This document shows positions 27,120 to 36,933 of a stretch of 64,000 bases of DNA, one piece after another. The stretch spans positions 1,426,001 through 1,490,000 of the forward strand of contig NZ_CP027727.1 of NCBI RefSeq assembly GCF_003851685.1, written 5' to 3'. Position 1 is the first letter of the stretch; the number at the start of each line of letters is the position of its first letter. The translations under genes and the position numbers were made by a program. The DNA comes from Pseudomonas sp. R5-89-07 (GTDB lineage: Bacteria > Pseudomonadota > Gammaproteobacteria > Pseudomonadales > Pseudomonadaceae). The notes beneath the pieces are model-generated. The model saw only the letters and a list, made by a program, of their open reading frames with translations, had not been told where the DNA came from and ran no database searches.

Positions 27120-28321
27120 CGCAACATATCCAGCGCCTGGTCCAGCGCTTCAAAGAAGCGCTCCAGATCATCGGAGTCGTTGTACAGCGCCAGGGACACG
27201 CGAATCGCCCCCGACAACTGCAGCGCCTTGAGCAACGGCATCGCACAGTGATGACCGGCACGCACGGCAATTCCCTGTTCGGTCAGCAGGTGAGCAAGGT
27301 CGGCGTTATGCACGCCCTCGACGACAAAGCTGACCAGTGCCACCTGAGGCGTGCCCAATATGCGCACGCCATTGCGCGCCTTCAATCCCCGCAGCAGATA
27401 GTCGTGCAACGCCGCCTCGTGCCTGACCACCGCCTGTTGATCCAGCGAAGTCAGGTAGTCGAGCGTCGCGCCCAGGCCGATCACGCTGGCAATCGGCGGC
27501 GTTCCCGCTTCAAAACCCAGCGGGGCAGGGCGGAAGCTGGCGCTGTGGTAATCGGCCTGCTGCACCATCTCGCCGCCGAACTGCCAGTGGCGCAGATGAT
27601 GCAAGGCGTCGTGGCGGCCGTATAACACGCCGACCCCGTCCGGGCCGTACAGCTTGTGGCTGGAAAATACATAGAAGTCGCAGCCCAAGGCCTGCACATC
27701 GTGGCGGCCGTGGACGATGCCTTGGGCGCCGTCGATCACCGTCAGTGTGCCGTGGGTGCGGGCCAGCCCGAGCAAGGCGTCGAGCGGCTGCCAGGCGCCG
27801 AGTACGTTGGATAGCTGGCTCACCGCCAGCAGGCGGGTGCGCGGGCCGATCAGCCGGGCGGCGGCCTCAAGGTCAACCACCCCGTCAGCGTCCAGTGGCA
27901 ATACCACCAGGGTCAGTGCGCGACGTTTGGCCAGTTGCTGCCACGGCAGCAGGTTGGCGTGGTGTTCCAGGGCGCTGATGGCAATCTCATCGCCCGCATT
28001 GAATAAGTGCTCCAGGCCGTAGGCCAGGAGGTTCAGCGCAGAGGTTGCGCCGTGGGTGAACACCACCTGCCCGCTGTCGCCCGCATTCAACCACTGCGCA
28101 ACCTTGCTGCGACTGTCTTCAAACGCCTGGGTCGCGTGGGCACCCGGCAGATGCTGGGCACGGTGCACATTGGCTGCGCCATTGGCGTAGTAATGGTTGA
28201 TCGCATCCAGCAGGGCTTGGGGTTTTTGCGTGGTCGCGGCGTTGTCCAGGTAGGTCTGGTCTTGCCGTTGCAGGGTGGCGATGGCTGGAAAGTCAGCACG
28301 CCAGGGGGAGGGCACAAGCAT
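27116..28321 (-). CDS. csdA: Cysteine desulfurase (CsdA)
   Basis: A 401-residue PLP enzyme that removes sulfur from L-cysteine. The N-terminal TYLDNAATTQKP, the H-containing THGATSALNLLAYGL, the PLP lysine in VFSSHKLYGPDGVG, and the catalytic cysteine loop VRAGHHCAMPLL near the C-terminus place it in the group II (SufS/CsdA) desulfurases. The ATG at 28321 was preferred over TTG three codons upstream. It is 69 bp downstream of dapD on the same strand and overlaps csdE. Confidence 0.95.
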   Translation of the reverse strand: MLVPSPWRADFPAIATLQRQDQTYLDNAATTQKPQALLDAINHYYANGAANVHRAQHLPGAHATQAFEDSRSKVAQWLNAGDSGQVVFTHGATSALNLLAYGLEHLFNAGDEIAISALEHHANLLPWQQLAKRRALTLVVLPLDADGVVDLEAAARLIGPRTRLLAVSQLSNVLGAWQPLDALLGLARTHGTLTVIDGAQGIVHGRHDVQALGCDFYVFSSHKLYGPDGVGVLYGRHDALHHLRHWQFGGEMVQQADYHSASFRPAPLGFEAGTPPIASVIGLGATLDYLTSLDQQAVVRHEAALHDYLLRGLKARNGVRILGTPQVALVSFVVEGVHNADLAHLLTEQGIAVRAGHHCAMPLLKALQLSGAIRVSLALYNDSDDLERFFEALDQALDMLR

Positions 28322-28390
28322 GATGTTCAAGACTCGTATAAGCGAGCCGCCCCCGAAGGTGCGGCGCGCTGGGCGGCATCGAGTGGCTGC

Positions 28391-29425
28391 TTAGTTGTGA
28401 GCGTGCAGCGCTTCGTTCAGTTCGATGGCCGATTTGTGGGTTTTGCACTCCACGGCACCGGTCTCGGAGTTGCGACGGAACAGCAGGTCCGGCTGGCCCG
28501 CCAGTTCACGCGCCTTGACCACTTTGACCAGTTGGTTCTTCTCGTCCAGCAAGGCAACCTTGGTGCCGGCGGTAACGTACAGGCCGGACTCCACGGTGTT
28601 GCGGTCGCCCAATGGGATGCCAATACCGGCGTTGGCGCCGATCAGGCAGCCTTCGCCGACCTTGATCACGATGTTGCCGCCACCCGACAGGGTGCCCATG
28701 GTCGAGCAGCCGCCGCCCAGGTCGGACCCCTTGCCGACGAACACGCCAGCCGAGACGCGGCCTTCGATCATGCCAGGGCCTTCGGTACCGGCATTGAAGT
28801 TGATGAAACCTTCGTGCATGACGGTGGTGCCTTCGCCCACGTAGGCGCCCAGGCGCAGGCGGGCGGCGTCAGCGATACGCACACCGCTCGGCACCACGTA
28901 GTCGGTCATTTTCGGGAATTTGTCCACCGAGAACACTTCCAGCAGATCGCCACGCAGGCGCGCTTCCAGCTGGCGTTCGGCCAGTTCGGCGATATCGATG
29001 GCGCCCTGGCTGGTCCAGGCCACGTTCGGCAGTTGCGGAAACACACCGGCTAGATTAAGGCCGTGAGGCTTGACCAGGCGATGGGACAGCAGGTGCAGCT
29101 TGAGGTAGGCCTCAGGCGTGGAGGTCAGTGCGGCATCTTCGGCCAGCAAGGTCGCAACCAGCGGGGTATGGCTTTCGGCCAGGCGGCTGAGCAGGGCGGC
29201 CTGGGCGGCGTCAACGCCTTTGAGTGCGTCGGCCAGTTGCAGGGCCTGGGTGACGGTGAAGCTAATCGCCTGGTTGCCTTCGGTGTAACCGAGGATCGGC
29301 GCGATGGCCGCGACGATGTCAGCCGACGGGTTGAGCAAGGGCTGTGCGTAAAACACTTCCAGCCAAGCACCTTGGCGGTTCTGAGTGCCGACGCCGAAGC
29401 CCAGGCTGAACAGGGAATTGGACAT
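28391..29425 (-). CDS. dapD: 2,3,4,5-tetrahydropyridine-2,6-dicarboxylate N-succinyltransferase
   Basis: A 344-residue enzyme that succinylates tetrahydrodipicolinate, the step before DapC and DapE in the succinylase branch of lysine/DAP synthesis. The C-terminal half is a left-handed beta-helix: RLGAYVGEGTTVMHEGFINF, GMIEGRVSAGVFVGKGSDLG, GGGNIVIKVGEGCLIGANAG. The long form (~344 aa) with its extended N-terminus is the version typical of pseudomonads and actinobacteria, not the 274-aa E. coli type. It lies 31 bp after the yffB-like gene. Confidence 0.96.
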   Translation of the reverse strand: MSNSLFSLGFGVGTQNRQGAWLEVFYAQPLLNPSADIVAAIAPILGYTEGNQAISFTVTQALQLADALKGVDAAQAALLSRLAESHTPLVATLLAEDAALTSTPEAYLKLHLLSHRLVKPHGLNLAGVFPQLPNVAWTSQGAIDIAELAERQLEARLRGDLLEVFSVDKFPKMTDYVVPSGVRIADAARLRLGAYVGEGTTVMHEGFINFNAGTEGPGMIEGRVSAGVFVGKGSDLGGGCSTMGTLSGGGNIVIKVGEGCLIGANAGIGIPLGDRNTVESGLYVTAGTKVALLDEKNQLVKVVKARELAGQPDLLFRRNSETGAVECKTHKSAIELNEALHAHN

Positions 29426-29456
29426 GCTGTTACCTCTACAAAAATGGAAAGCTGGC

Positions 29457-29819
29457 CTACTTGAGGGCCGCCGAATAACTATCTGGCTTGAAGCCAATCA
29501 GGGTTCTGTCACCGAGATCGAGCACCGGGCGCTTGATCATCGAGGGTTGTGCGAGCATCAATTCAATGGCTTTCGACTGGTCGAGATCGGCTTTGCGTTC
29601 GTCTTCGAGTTTGCGAAAGGTGGTGCCCGCACGGTTCAAAACCACCTGCCAACCGTGCTCGTTGCACCATTGGGTCAAGTGTTCGCGGTCGATACCGGCC
29701 GTTTTGTAATCATGGAACTCATAGCTCACAGCGTGCTCATCGAGCCAGGTGCGCGCCTTTTTCATGGTGTCGCAGGCTTTGATGCCGAAAAGGTGCAGGG
29801 TTTTGCTTGAAGCAGTCAA
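29457..29819 (-). CDS. ArsC-family (YffB-type) thioredoxin-fold protein
   Basis: A 120-residue thioredoxin-fold protein. LHLFGIKACDTMKKARTWLD carries a single Cys in the ArsC position; YEFHDYKTAGIDREHLTQW, TTFRKL and PSMIKRPVLDLG are the usual ArsC/Spx family landmarks. YffB proteins (E. coli yffB sits beside dapE) probably act as glutathione-dependent thiol reductases rather than arsenate reductases; the extra cysteines of true ArsC are missing. It heads a minus-strand unit yffB-dapD-csdA-csdE. The link to lysine synthesis is only by neighbourhood. Confidence 0.9.
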   Translation of the reverse strand: MTASSKTLHLFGIKACDTMKKARTWLDEHAVSYEFHDYKTAGIDREHLTQWCNEHGWQVVLNRAGTTFRKLEDERKADLDQSKAIELMLAQPSMIKRPVLDLGDRTLIGFKPDSYSAALK

Positions 29820-30019
29820 GGAATTGCCCCCTTTTGACCAATGAAAAATGGAAGATCACGGATTATGCCACGCTCGGCGCGTTTCGGCGCCGCTCGTCAG
29901 CAGGCTGCGACTTTTGTGCAAAAGCCAGCGCTTAACATAGCCGGGTAATATGGCACTTCAACGGCCAATCGTTGCCTGATGTGTGTCGTTGCAAGTTGAT
30001 TGTCTGGGAAATCCGCGTT

Positions 30020-31663
30020 ATGCAAACCGCCTACACCGTTCTTATCCTGCTGATGCTGGTCAGCGTTTCGCGCTTGGTCGGGCGCATCATTCCCCTTCCG
30101 CTGCCCCTGGTGCAGATTGCCGCCGGGGCCCTGCTGGCGTGGCCCACGTTGGGCCTGCACGTGGCATTGGACCCGGAGCTGTTCCTGTTTCTATTCCTGC
30201 CACCGCTGCTGTTTTCCGATGGCTGGCGCATGCCCAAGCGTGAACTGTGGCGCTTGCGCGGGCCGATCCTGACACTGGCCGTCGGGCTGGTGCTGTTCAC
30301 GGTGGTCGGCGCGGGTTATTTCATCCACTGGATTGTGCCGACGATTCCGTTGCCGGTGGCTTTCGCCCTGGCGGCCGTGTTGTCGCCGACGGATGCCGTT
30401 GCGGTGTCGGCCATTTCCCAGAACCGCTTGCCCACGCCCTTGATGCACATGCTCCAGGGCGAGGCCTTGATGAATGACGCGTCGGGCCTGGTGACCTTCA
30501 AGTTTGCCCTGGCGGCCGCCCTGACCGGAGTGTTTTCCCTGGCCGATGCCAGCCTGACCTTTGTCCTGGTCGCCGTGGGTGGGCTGGCGGTCGGTGTGGC
30601 GTTGAGTTGGCTGGTCGGTCGCCTGCGCGCCTGGATGATCGCGCGAGGTTGGGATGACCCGGCCACCCACGTGGTGTTCATGTTGCTGCTGCCGTTCGCG
30701 GCCTACGTCCTGGCCGAACGCTTGGGCGCGTCGGGCATTTTGTCGGCGGTGGCGGCGGGAATGATGCAGAGCTGGCTGGACCTGCTGCCGCGTCAAACCA
30801 GTACACGGCTGCTCAATCGCAGCGTGTGGTCGCTGCTGGAGTTTGCGTTCAATGGCTTGATCTTTCTGCTGCTGGGCCTGCAATTGCCGGACATCATCAA
30901 AGCGGTGGTGAGCCATGAAACGACGTTGTGGCCGACCTTGATGTATCGCTGCCTGGATGTGATTGCAATCTTCCTGGTGCTGGTGGTGCTGCGCTTTATC
31001 TGGGTGCAAAGCATCTGGCGGCTGTCAGGCCTGCTGCGGCGCGTGCGTGGGAAGCCCGAGCTGACCCTGGTGCCCACGGCACGGTCCTGCTGGTTGCTGA
31101 CGGTGGGCGGTGTGCGCGGTGCGGTGACACTGGCGGGCGTAATGTCGGTGCCATTGCTGCTGGCGCCGGGCCAGGCTTTTCCGGAGCGCGACCTGCTGAT
31201 CTTCATCGCGGCCGGTGTCATCCTGTTGTCGCTGGTCGCCGCCTGTATCGCGCTGCCGCTGCTGCTTCGTGGCATCGAAAAGAGCCCCGATGAAAAGCGT
31301 CACAGAGAAGTCCGCGAAGCCTGGAAAAAAACCGCCGTGGCGGCGATCCATGCGCTGGAAGCTGAAGAGCCTGAAGAAAGTGCAGTGCCGGATGCGGCTC
31401 AAGCGGCATTGGCCACAGAGCTCAAGGCCCGACTGATGTCTGAATATCGCCACCAGCTCGAGGTATTCAACGATTCCGCCGAAGCCCAGGCACTGGCGCT
31501 GCAGATGGACCAGCTGGAACGCAAGCTGCGCCTCAAGGGGCTGCGCGCGCAACGGCTGGAGTTGTATCGTTTGAGCCGCCAACATCAGATTGGCGATGAC
31601 GTATTGCGCGAAGTCCTGGCTGATCTGGATATGAGTGAAGCGAACTTGGGCCGCCTCAAGTAG
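30020..31663 (+). CDS. CPA1-family Na+/H+ antiporter
   Basis: A 547-residue membrane protein with ~12 TM helices in residues 1-420. The ion-binding motifs of the NhaP/NHE (CPA1) group are AAVLSPTDAVAVSAISQNRLP and GEALMNDASGLVTFKFAL, with GVRGAVTLAGVMSVPL later. The C-terminal ~125 residues are cytosolic, charged and helical (MSEYRHQLEVFNDSAEAQAL), probably regulatory. The ATG at 30020 begins MQTAYTVLILLM directly at TM1. It is divergent from the yffB-dapD unit and convergent with dapC. Cation choice (Na+ or K+) is not readable. Confidence 0.92.
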   Translation: MQTAYTVLILLMLVSVSRLVGRIIPLPLPLVQIAAGALLAWPTLGLHVALDPELFLFLFLPPLLFSDGWRMPKRELWRLRGPILTLAVGLVLFTVVGAGYFIHWIVPTIPLPVAFALAAVLSPTDAVAVSAISQNRLPTPLMHMLQGEALMNDASGLVTFKFALAAALTGVFSLADASLTFVLVAVGGLAVGVALSWLVGRLRAWMIARGWDDPATHVVFMLLLPFAAYVLAERLGASGILSAVAAGMMQSWLDLLPRQTSTRLLNRSVWSLLEFAFNGLIFLLLGLQLPDIIKAVVSHETTLWPTLMYRCLDVIAIFLVLVVLRFIWVQSIWRLSGLLRRVRGKPELTLVPTARSCWLLTVGGVRGAVTLAGVMSVPLLLAPGQAFPERDLLIFIAAGVILLSLVAACIALPLLLRGIEKSPDEKRHREVREAWKKTAVAAIHALEAEEPEESAVPDAAQAALATELKARLMSEYRHQLEVFNDSAEAQALALQMDQLERKLRLKGLRAQRLELYRLSRQHQIGDDVLREVLADLDMSEANLGRLK

Positions 31664-31693
31664 TTCTGTCCCGCTCAACGGCCGCCCCCACGG

Positions 31694-31708
31694 TGTGGGA
31701 GCGGCTTG
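31694..31708 (+). repeat. Degenerate REP half-site
   Basis: TGTGGGAGCGGCTTG between the antiporter and dapC stops resembles the 5' half of the REP family but lacks the inverted partner and the second half of the core. Likely a decayed remnant. Confidence 0.45.
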
Positions 31709-31712
31709 AACC

Positions 31713-32912
31713 TTAAGCGCGGCGCTGGATGAAATCGCGAATCCGCCCAGCCGCTTCGACACATTCGGCCAAGGGCGCAACCAATGCCAGGCGCACGCGC
31801 CCGGCGCCTGGGTTGAAGCCATCTACTTCGCGGGACAGGTAAGAACCTGGCACCACCGTCACATGTTCCTCCACGAACAAATCACGGCAGAACGCCGCAT
31901 CGTCTCCGTTCACGTTTGGCCACAAATAAAAGCCGCCGTCCGGGCTTTGCACATCCAGCACCGGCTTGAGGATTGCCAGCACCGCGTCGAACTTCTCACG
32001 ATACAGGTCACGGTTGGCCAGTACGTGGGCTTCGTCCTGCCAGGCGGCGATGCTGGCCAGTTGGGTTTGTACCGGCATCGCGCAGCCGTGATAGGTGCGA
32101 TACAGCAGGAAAGCCTTGAGAATCTCAGCGTCGCCAGCCACAAAGCCCGAGCGCAGGCCCGGCAGGTTGGAGCGCTTGGACAAACTGTGGAATACCACGC
32201 AACGTTTGAAGTCCTGGCGACCCAGGTCGACACAGGCGCTCAGCAGGCCCGGCGGCGGTGTCTGCTCGTCGAAGTACAGTTCGCTGTAACACTCATCAGC
32301 GGCGATCACGAAATCGTATTCGTCGGCCAGGGCGATCAGCTTTTTCAGGGTGTCCACCGGAATCAGTGCGCCGGTCGGGTTGCCCGGGGAGCACAGGAAC
32401 AGGATCTGGCAGCGTTTCCAGATGTCCGGCGACACGGCATCGAAGTCCGGGTTGAAGCCATTGCTGTCCAGGCACGCCAGGTAGTGCGGCTTGGCGCCGG
32501 CGAGGAACGCGGCGCCTTCGTAGATCTGGTAGAACGGGTTCGGGCTCACCACCAGCGCGTCGTCACTGCGATTGACCACGGTCTGGGTAAAGGCGAACAG
32601 CGCCTCGCGCGTGCCATTGACCGGCAGGATATTGCGCGCCGGGTCCAGCCAGCCGGCAGGTACGTTGAACCGGCGCTCACACCAGGCGCCAATGGCCTCG
32701 CGCAGGGCTGGGATGCCCAGTGTGGTCGGGTACACCGCCATCTGGTCCAGGTTATTGCTCAGCGCCTCGGCCACAAACCTTGGGGATGTGTGCTTGGGCT
32801 CGCCAATCGACAGTGCAATCGGGCGTCTGTCCGGGTTCGGGGTGACGCTGCCCAGCAGGGCGCGCAGTTTCTCGAACGGGTAGGGCTGCAACTGGTTCAG
32901 GGCGTTGTTCAT
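31713..32912 (-). CDS. dapC: Succinyldiaminopimelate transaminase
   Basis: A 399-residue fold-type I aminotransferase. LSIGEPKHTSPRFVAEAL at the N-terminus, FLCSPGNPTGALIP, and the PLP lysine in VVFHSLSKRSNLPGLRSGF identify the DapC group (succinyl-DAP specific) rather than ArgD or AspC. It supplies the substrate for DapE encoded in the same window. It is 73 bp downstream of glnD on the same strand, making map-glnD-dapC a probable operon, the order seen in P. aeruginosa (PA3657-PA3659). Confidence 0.95.
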   Translation of the reverse strand: MNNALNQLQPYPFEKLRALLGSVTPNPDRRPIALSIGEPKHTSPRFVAEALSNNLDQMAVYPTTLGIPALREAIGAWCERRFNVPAGWLDPARNILPVNGTREALFAFTQTVVNRSDDALVVSPNPFYQIYEGAAFLAGAKPHYLACLDSNGFNPDFDAVSPDIWKRCQILFLCSPGNPTGALIPVDTLKKLIALADEYDFVIAADECYSELYFDEQTPPPGLLSACVDLGRQDFKRCVVFHSLSKRSNLPGLRSGFVAGDAEILKAFLLYRTYHGCAMPVQTQLASIAAWQDEAHVLANRDLYREKFDAVLAILKPVLDVQSPDGGFYLWPNVNGDDAAFCRDLFVEEHVTVVPGSYLSREVDGFNPGAGRVRLALVAPLAECVEAAGRIRDFIQRRA

Positions 32913-32985
32913 GGGAGCATCTCATTCAATTCGGTGGTAATGCGGTGTACCGGGCGCGGCAGACTCGACTGAGTAAGGCCGCGGT

Positions 32986-35688
32986 TCAAATGGTCAGGCG
33001 CGTCAGCTCGACGCCGGGTTCCTGGGTCACGCTCAATTGCTCCACGATCGCATCCTGCAGCCGGCGGCACAGCTCGGGGTCGGACAGCGGCTGGTTATCG
33101 GCGTCGGTGATGAAGAACACGTCTTCCACGCGCTCGCCGAGGGTCGCGATCTTGGCGTTCTGCAGCGACAGGTCGAACTCCAGGAAAATCCCGCCAATGC
33201 GCGCCAGCAGGCCCGGGCGATCCGGCGCGCTGAGTTCCAGCAGCGTCACCGGGCGCTGGGCATCGTTGGAGATAGTCACCTGGGGCGCAAAGGCAAAATG
33301 CTTGAGCTGGCGCGGTACCCGGCGCTGGATGATGGTCGGGTAATCGTCCGGGTTGCGCAGGGCTTCGGTAAGTCCCTCGCGGATCTTCTTCACACGCGCT
33401 GGATTGTCGCCGATCGAGTCGCCATCGGTGTCGAGCACAATGTAGGTGTCGAGGGTGAACTGGCTGCTGGAGGTGATCACTCGGGCGTCATGAATGTTCA
33501 GGTTGAGTTGGTCCATGGCCGCCACGGTTACGGCGAAGAAGTCGTGTTGGTCCGGCGCATAGATGAAGATCTGCGTGCCGCCTTCGAACTCGCGCTGGGT
33601 GGTTTCCTTGATCAGCACCAGCGGGCCGCCATCGGCCGGCTGTTGCAGGATGGCGTCGGTGTGCCAGGCGACATCGCCGGCGGTATGACGCAGGAAGTAG
33701 TCATCGCCCAGTTGCGACCACAATTGTTCGACATCGTCCGGGTCGTTGCCGCCGCGCACCAGGATATCCAGGGCCGCGCTTTGGGTGCGGCGGATCTGCT
33801 CTTCGCGATCCACCGGGTTTTCCAGGCCACGGCGCAGCGCGCGCTTGGTCTCGGTGTACAACTGGCGCAGCAGGCTGGCGCGCCAGGAGTTCCATAGCGT
33901 TGGGTTGGTGGCGTTGATGTCGGAGACGGTCAGCACGTAGAGGTAGTCGAGACGGGTTTCATCGCCGACGATCTGCGCGAAGTCGTGGATGACCTGCGGG
34001 TCGGACAGGTCCTTGCGCTGGGCGGTGGTCGACATCACCAGGTGGTTTTGCACCAGCCAGACGATCAGGCGGCTGTCCCACAGCGGCAACTGGTGGCGTT
34101 GGCAGAACGCCTCGGCATCGACCGCGCCGATCTCCGAGTGGTCGCCATGCCGGCCTTTGCCGATGTCATGGTACAGGCCGGCCAGGTAAATCAGCTCCGG
34201 TTTGGGCAGTTTGGCCATGAGCTTACTGGCCAGCGGGAATTTCTCTGACACCTGGGTGTACTGCAACTTACGCAGGTGTTTGATGAGATTCAGGGTGTGG
34301 GCGTCCACGGTGTAAATGTGGAACAGGTCGTGCTGCATCTGCCCGACGATAAAGCCGAACTCCGGCAGGTAGCGCCCGAGGATGCCGTAGCGGTTCATCC
34401 GCCGCAGGTTGCGGTGGATGCCGATCTTGCACTTGAACAGTTCGATAAACAGGCTGGTGTTGCGGATGTCGTTACGAAACTCGTCATCGATCAGGTGACG
34501 GTTTTCCCGCAGAAGGCGGATGGTGTCGGCACGCACGCCTTTGATTTCTGGCTGCTGGGCCATCAGCACGAAGATTTCCAGCATGGCGAATGGCGTGCGG
34601 CGGAACACGTTGTCGTTGCGCGCTTCGATATAGCCATCGTGCAGTTGGAAGCGCGCATTGATCGGTTGCGGCGGCGCTTCGTCTTCGGGGGCCAGGATCA
34701 CTTCTTCGAAGTGCTGGATGATCAGGTCGCTGAGCTGGGCAATGCTCATCACCACCCGGTAATACTGCTGCATGAAGCTTTCGATGCTGGTCTTCGCATC
34801 TTCGCCTTCAAACCCCAGCAGGGTGGCGATGGAGCGCTGGTGGTCGAACAGCAGGCGGTCCTCGGAGCGCCCGGCAAGCATGTGCAGGGCGTAGCGCACT
34901 TTCCACAGGAATTCCTGGGACGAGGCCAGCAGGGCGTTTTCGCTCTCCACCAGAAAACCCTCGCCGGCCAGGGCACGCAGGTTCAAGGTGCCATACTGGC
35001 GGCGGGCGACCCACAAAATTGTCTGGATATCGCGCAGCCCGCCCGGCGAGCCTTTGACGTTGGGTTCCAGGTTGTATTCGGTGTCGTTGTACTTGTGGTG
35101 GCGGGCCTTTTGCTCGGCGCGCTTGGCCAGGAAGAAGTCCTTGCTCGGCCACATGTGGGCGGTGCTGGTGACTTCGAGCATGCGCTGGCGCAGGCGCTCG
35201 GGGCCGCAGATGGTGCGGCTTTCCATCAGGTTGGTGACCACCGTCAGGTCGGCGCGGGCCTCTTCTGCGCACTCGTCCACCGAGCGTACGCTCTGGCCAA
35301 CTTCCAGGCCGATGTCCCACAGCAGCGTCAGAAACCGCTCGATGGAGTCGCGAAACATCTCATGGTCGGCGCTGTCCAGCAGGATCAGCAGGTCGATATC
35401 GGAATAGGGGTGCAACTCGCCACGCCCGTAGCCGCCGACCGCCACCAGCGCGATATCCGCCTCGGCGCTCCAACTGAACTGTTCCCAGGCCTTTTGCAGG
35501 ATGTTGTCGACGAACCAGGCGCGGTCCTCGATCAGCCGACGGATGTCGCGGCCACTGCGAAAGCGCGCATCGAGCACCTCGCGCGCCTGGCGGATCGCCT
35601 TCTTGAACGCGGCGATGGGGCTTGCCTTCAGTGCCAGTTCGGCCTGGAACTGGCCACGGTCGAAGAGTTCGGGATCCACCTGGGGCAT
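32986..35688 (-). CDS. glnD: PII uridylyltransferase / uridylyl-removing enzyme
   Basis: A 900-residue bifunctional nitrogen sensor that uridylylates PII (GlnB/GlnK) when glutamine is low and removes UMP when it is high. In order: nucleotidyltransferase domain with GGYGRGE (85-91) and SDID (96-99), a helical linker, an HD hydrolase domain with [17 protein letters not shown] (~residues 500), and two C-terminal ACT domains (~705-780 and ~815-890) that bind glutamine. Length agrees with GlnD of pseudomonads. The gene lies 64 bp after map. Confidence 0.97.
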   Translation of the reverse strand: MPQVDPELFDRGQFQAELALKASPIAAFKKAIRQAREVLDARFRSGRDIRRLIEDRAWFVDNILQKAWEQFSWSAEADIALVAVGGYGRGELHPYSDIDLLILLDSADHEMFRDSIERFLTLLWDIGLEVGQSVRSVDECAEEARADLTVVTNLMESRTICGPERLRQRMLEVTSTAHMWPSKDFFLAKRAEQKARHHKYNDTEYNLEPNVKGSPGGLRDIQTILWVARRQYGTLNLRALAGEGFLVESENALLASSQEFLWKVRYALHMLAGRSEDRLLFDHQRSIATLLGFEGEDAKTSIESFMQQYYRVVMSIAQLSDLIIQHFEEVILAPEDEAPPQPINARFQLHDGYIEARNDNVFRRTPFAMLEIFVLMAQQPEIKGVRADTIRLLRENRHLIDDEFRNDIRNTSLFIELFKCKIGIHRNLRRMNRYGILGRYLPEFGFIVGQMQHDLFHIYTVDAHTLNLIKHLRKLQYTQVSEKFPLASKLMAKLPKPELIYLAGLYHDIGKGRHGDHSEIGAVDAEAFCQRHQLPLWDSRLIVWLVQNHLVMSTTAQRKDLSDPQVIHDFAQIVGDETRLDYLYVLTVSDINATNPTLWNSWRASLLRQLYTETKRALRRGLENPVDREEQIRRTQSAALDILVRGGNDPDDVEQLWSQLGDDYFLRHTAGDVAWHTDAILQQPADGGPLVLIKETTQREFEGGTQIFIYAPDQHDFFAVTVAAMDQLNLNIHDARVITSSSQFTLDTYIVLDTDGDSIGDNPARVKKIREGLTEALRNPDDYPTIIQRRVPRQLKHFAFAPQVTISNDAQRPVTLLELSAPDRPGLLARIGGIFLEFDLSLQNAKIATLGERVEDVFFITDADNQPLSDPELCRRLQDAIVEQLSVTQEPGVELTRLTI

Positions 35689-35752
35689 CGATCGGCTTTC
35701 CTTTCTATCTATCAGTCAGTCACAACACGGTTGGGGAAAACCTGGGCCACCC

Positions 35753-36547
35753 TTACGCCGAAGCTGCACCCGAAGTGCGCGGGATGGTGTCATCGGCGCG
35801 CAGGGTGAAGATCTCGTAGCCGGTTTCGGTGACCAGCAGGGTGTGTTCCCACTGGGCCGAGAGCTTGCGGTCCTTGGTGATGGCGGTCCAGCCGTCGCCC
35901 AATACCTTGGTGTCTGCCTTGCCCTGGTTGATCATCGGTTCGATGGTAAAGGTCATGCCGGCCTTGAGTTCCATGCCGGTGCCGGCGCGGCCGTAGTGCA
36001 GAATCTGCGGTTCTTCGTGGAAGACGGTACCGATGCCGTGGCCGCAGAACTCGCGCACCACCGAGAAGCCGTTCTTTTCGGCGTGCTTCTGGATCACTTC
36101 ACCAATATCGCCCAGGCGGCAGCCGGGCTTGACGATCTCGATGGCCTTGTACATGCATTCCTGGGTCACCTGGGACAGGCGCTCGGCCCAGACCGGCACG
36201 GTGCCGACGTGGAACATGCGGCTGGTGTCGCCGAAGTAGCGGTCCTTGATCACGGTAACGTCGATGTTGAGGGTGTCGCCATCCTTCAACGGCTTGTCAC
36301 CCGGAATGCCGTGGCACACCACATGGTTGACCGAGGTGCAGATCGACTTGGGGAAGCCTTTGTAGTTCAGCGGGGCTGGGATGGCTTTTTGCACATTGAC
36401 GATATAGTCATGGCAGATCTGGTTCAGTTCTTCGGTGGTGACGCCGGGCTTGACGTGTTCGGCAATCATTTCCAGCACGTCGGCGGCCAGTTTGCCGGCG
36501 ATACGCATGCCGGCGATGTCTTCGGCGGTTTTCAAACTAACGGTCAT
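35753..36547 (-). CDS. map: Methionine aminopeptidase, type I
   Basis: A 264-residue enzyme that removes N-terminal methionine from nascent proteins. All five metal ligands can be placed: Asp in DGDTLNIDVTV and RYFGDTSRMF, His in EFCGHGIGTVFHEEP, Glu in FTIEPMIN and the late Glu in QWEHTLLVTETG. It starts MTVSLKTAEDIAGMR. It is divergent from rpsB across 386 bp and first in the map-glnD-dapC unit. Confidence 0.97.
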   Translation of the reverse strand: MTVSLKTAEDIAGMRIAGKLAADVLEMIAEHVKPGVTTEELNQICHDYIVNVQKAIPAPLNYKGFPKSICTSVNHVVCHGIPGDKPLKDGDTLNIDVTVIKDRYFGDTSRMFHVGTVPVWAERLSQVTQECMYKAIEIVKPGCRLGDIGEVIQKHAEKNGFSVVREFCGHGIGTVFHEEPQILHYGRAGTGMELKAGMTFTIEPMINQGKADTKVLGDGWTAITKDRKLSAQWEHTLLVTETGYEIFTLRADDTIPRTSGAASA

Positions 36548-36763
36548 ACAGGCTCTCTCTAGCGACAGGCGCTGAAATCAATACGGTTCACGGGCGTGCG
36601 ACACAAGGTTGCCAATTCGCACAGGCCACAAAAAACGCGATTCTAACAGACGCGGGCGGCAAACCATGAGCCCCTGACGATCGCTTCTCTCTATAGAGTG
36701 GGGCTAAATCGACGCTATTCAAAGGGTTGGGGCGGGGCGGCTCAAGGCAAATGTGATTGCGGG

Positions 36764-36792
36764 TTCCGTTTTTGCCCTGGCTGTGGTATAAA
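36764..36792 (+). promoter_or_regulatory. rpsB promoter
   Basis: TTCCGT (36764-36769), 17-bp spacer, TATAAA (36787-36792), about 140 bp ahead of rpsB. The -10 is good and the -35 weak. Confidence 0.5.
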
Positions 36793-36799
36793 ATGCGCC

Positions 36800-36933
36800 G
36801 CTTTCCGGGGATGCCCCGTAGAGCTTAAATCCACACACGTGTCGACACGATGACCTGGGTGCCGGAGGCCTTGAAGCCGCTGGTTGGTCATTGGGATACG
36901 TGGAGGCCAAACCCGACTTATTAAGGAACTATC
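36800..36933 (+). promoter_or_regulatory. rpsB 5' leader, candidate S2 autoregulatory RNA
   Basis: A ~135-base GC-rich leader between promoter and ATG, in the same place as the S2-binding leader (t44 RNA region) of enteric map-rpsB loci. Short complementary blocks are seen, such as GGGGATGCCCC (36808-36818) and CACACACGTGTCGACACG (36832 on). S2 feedback on rpsB-tsf is known in E. coli; its operation here is inferred. Confidence 0.4.

Larger units (their letters stand above)
36548..36933. other. 386-bp map/rpsB divergent intergenic region
   Basis: No gene is seen here. The map side has TAGAAT on the minus strand at 36645-36640, a possible -10 without a good -35. The rpsB side holds a promoter near 36764-36792 and a ~140-base leader. 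The middle (36660-36760) shows no evident structure. Confidence 0.6.
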
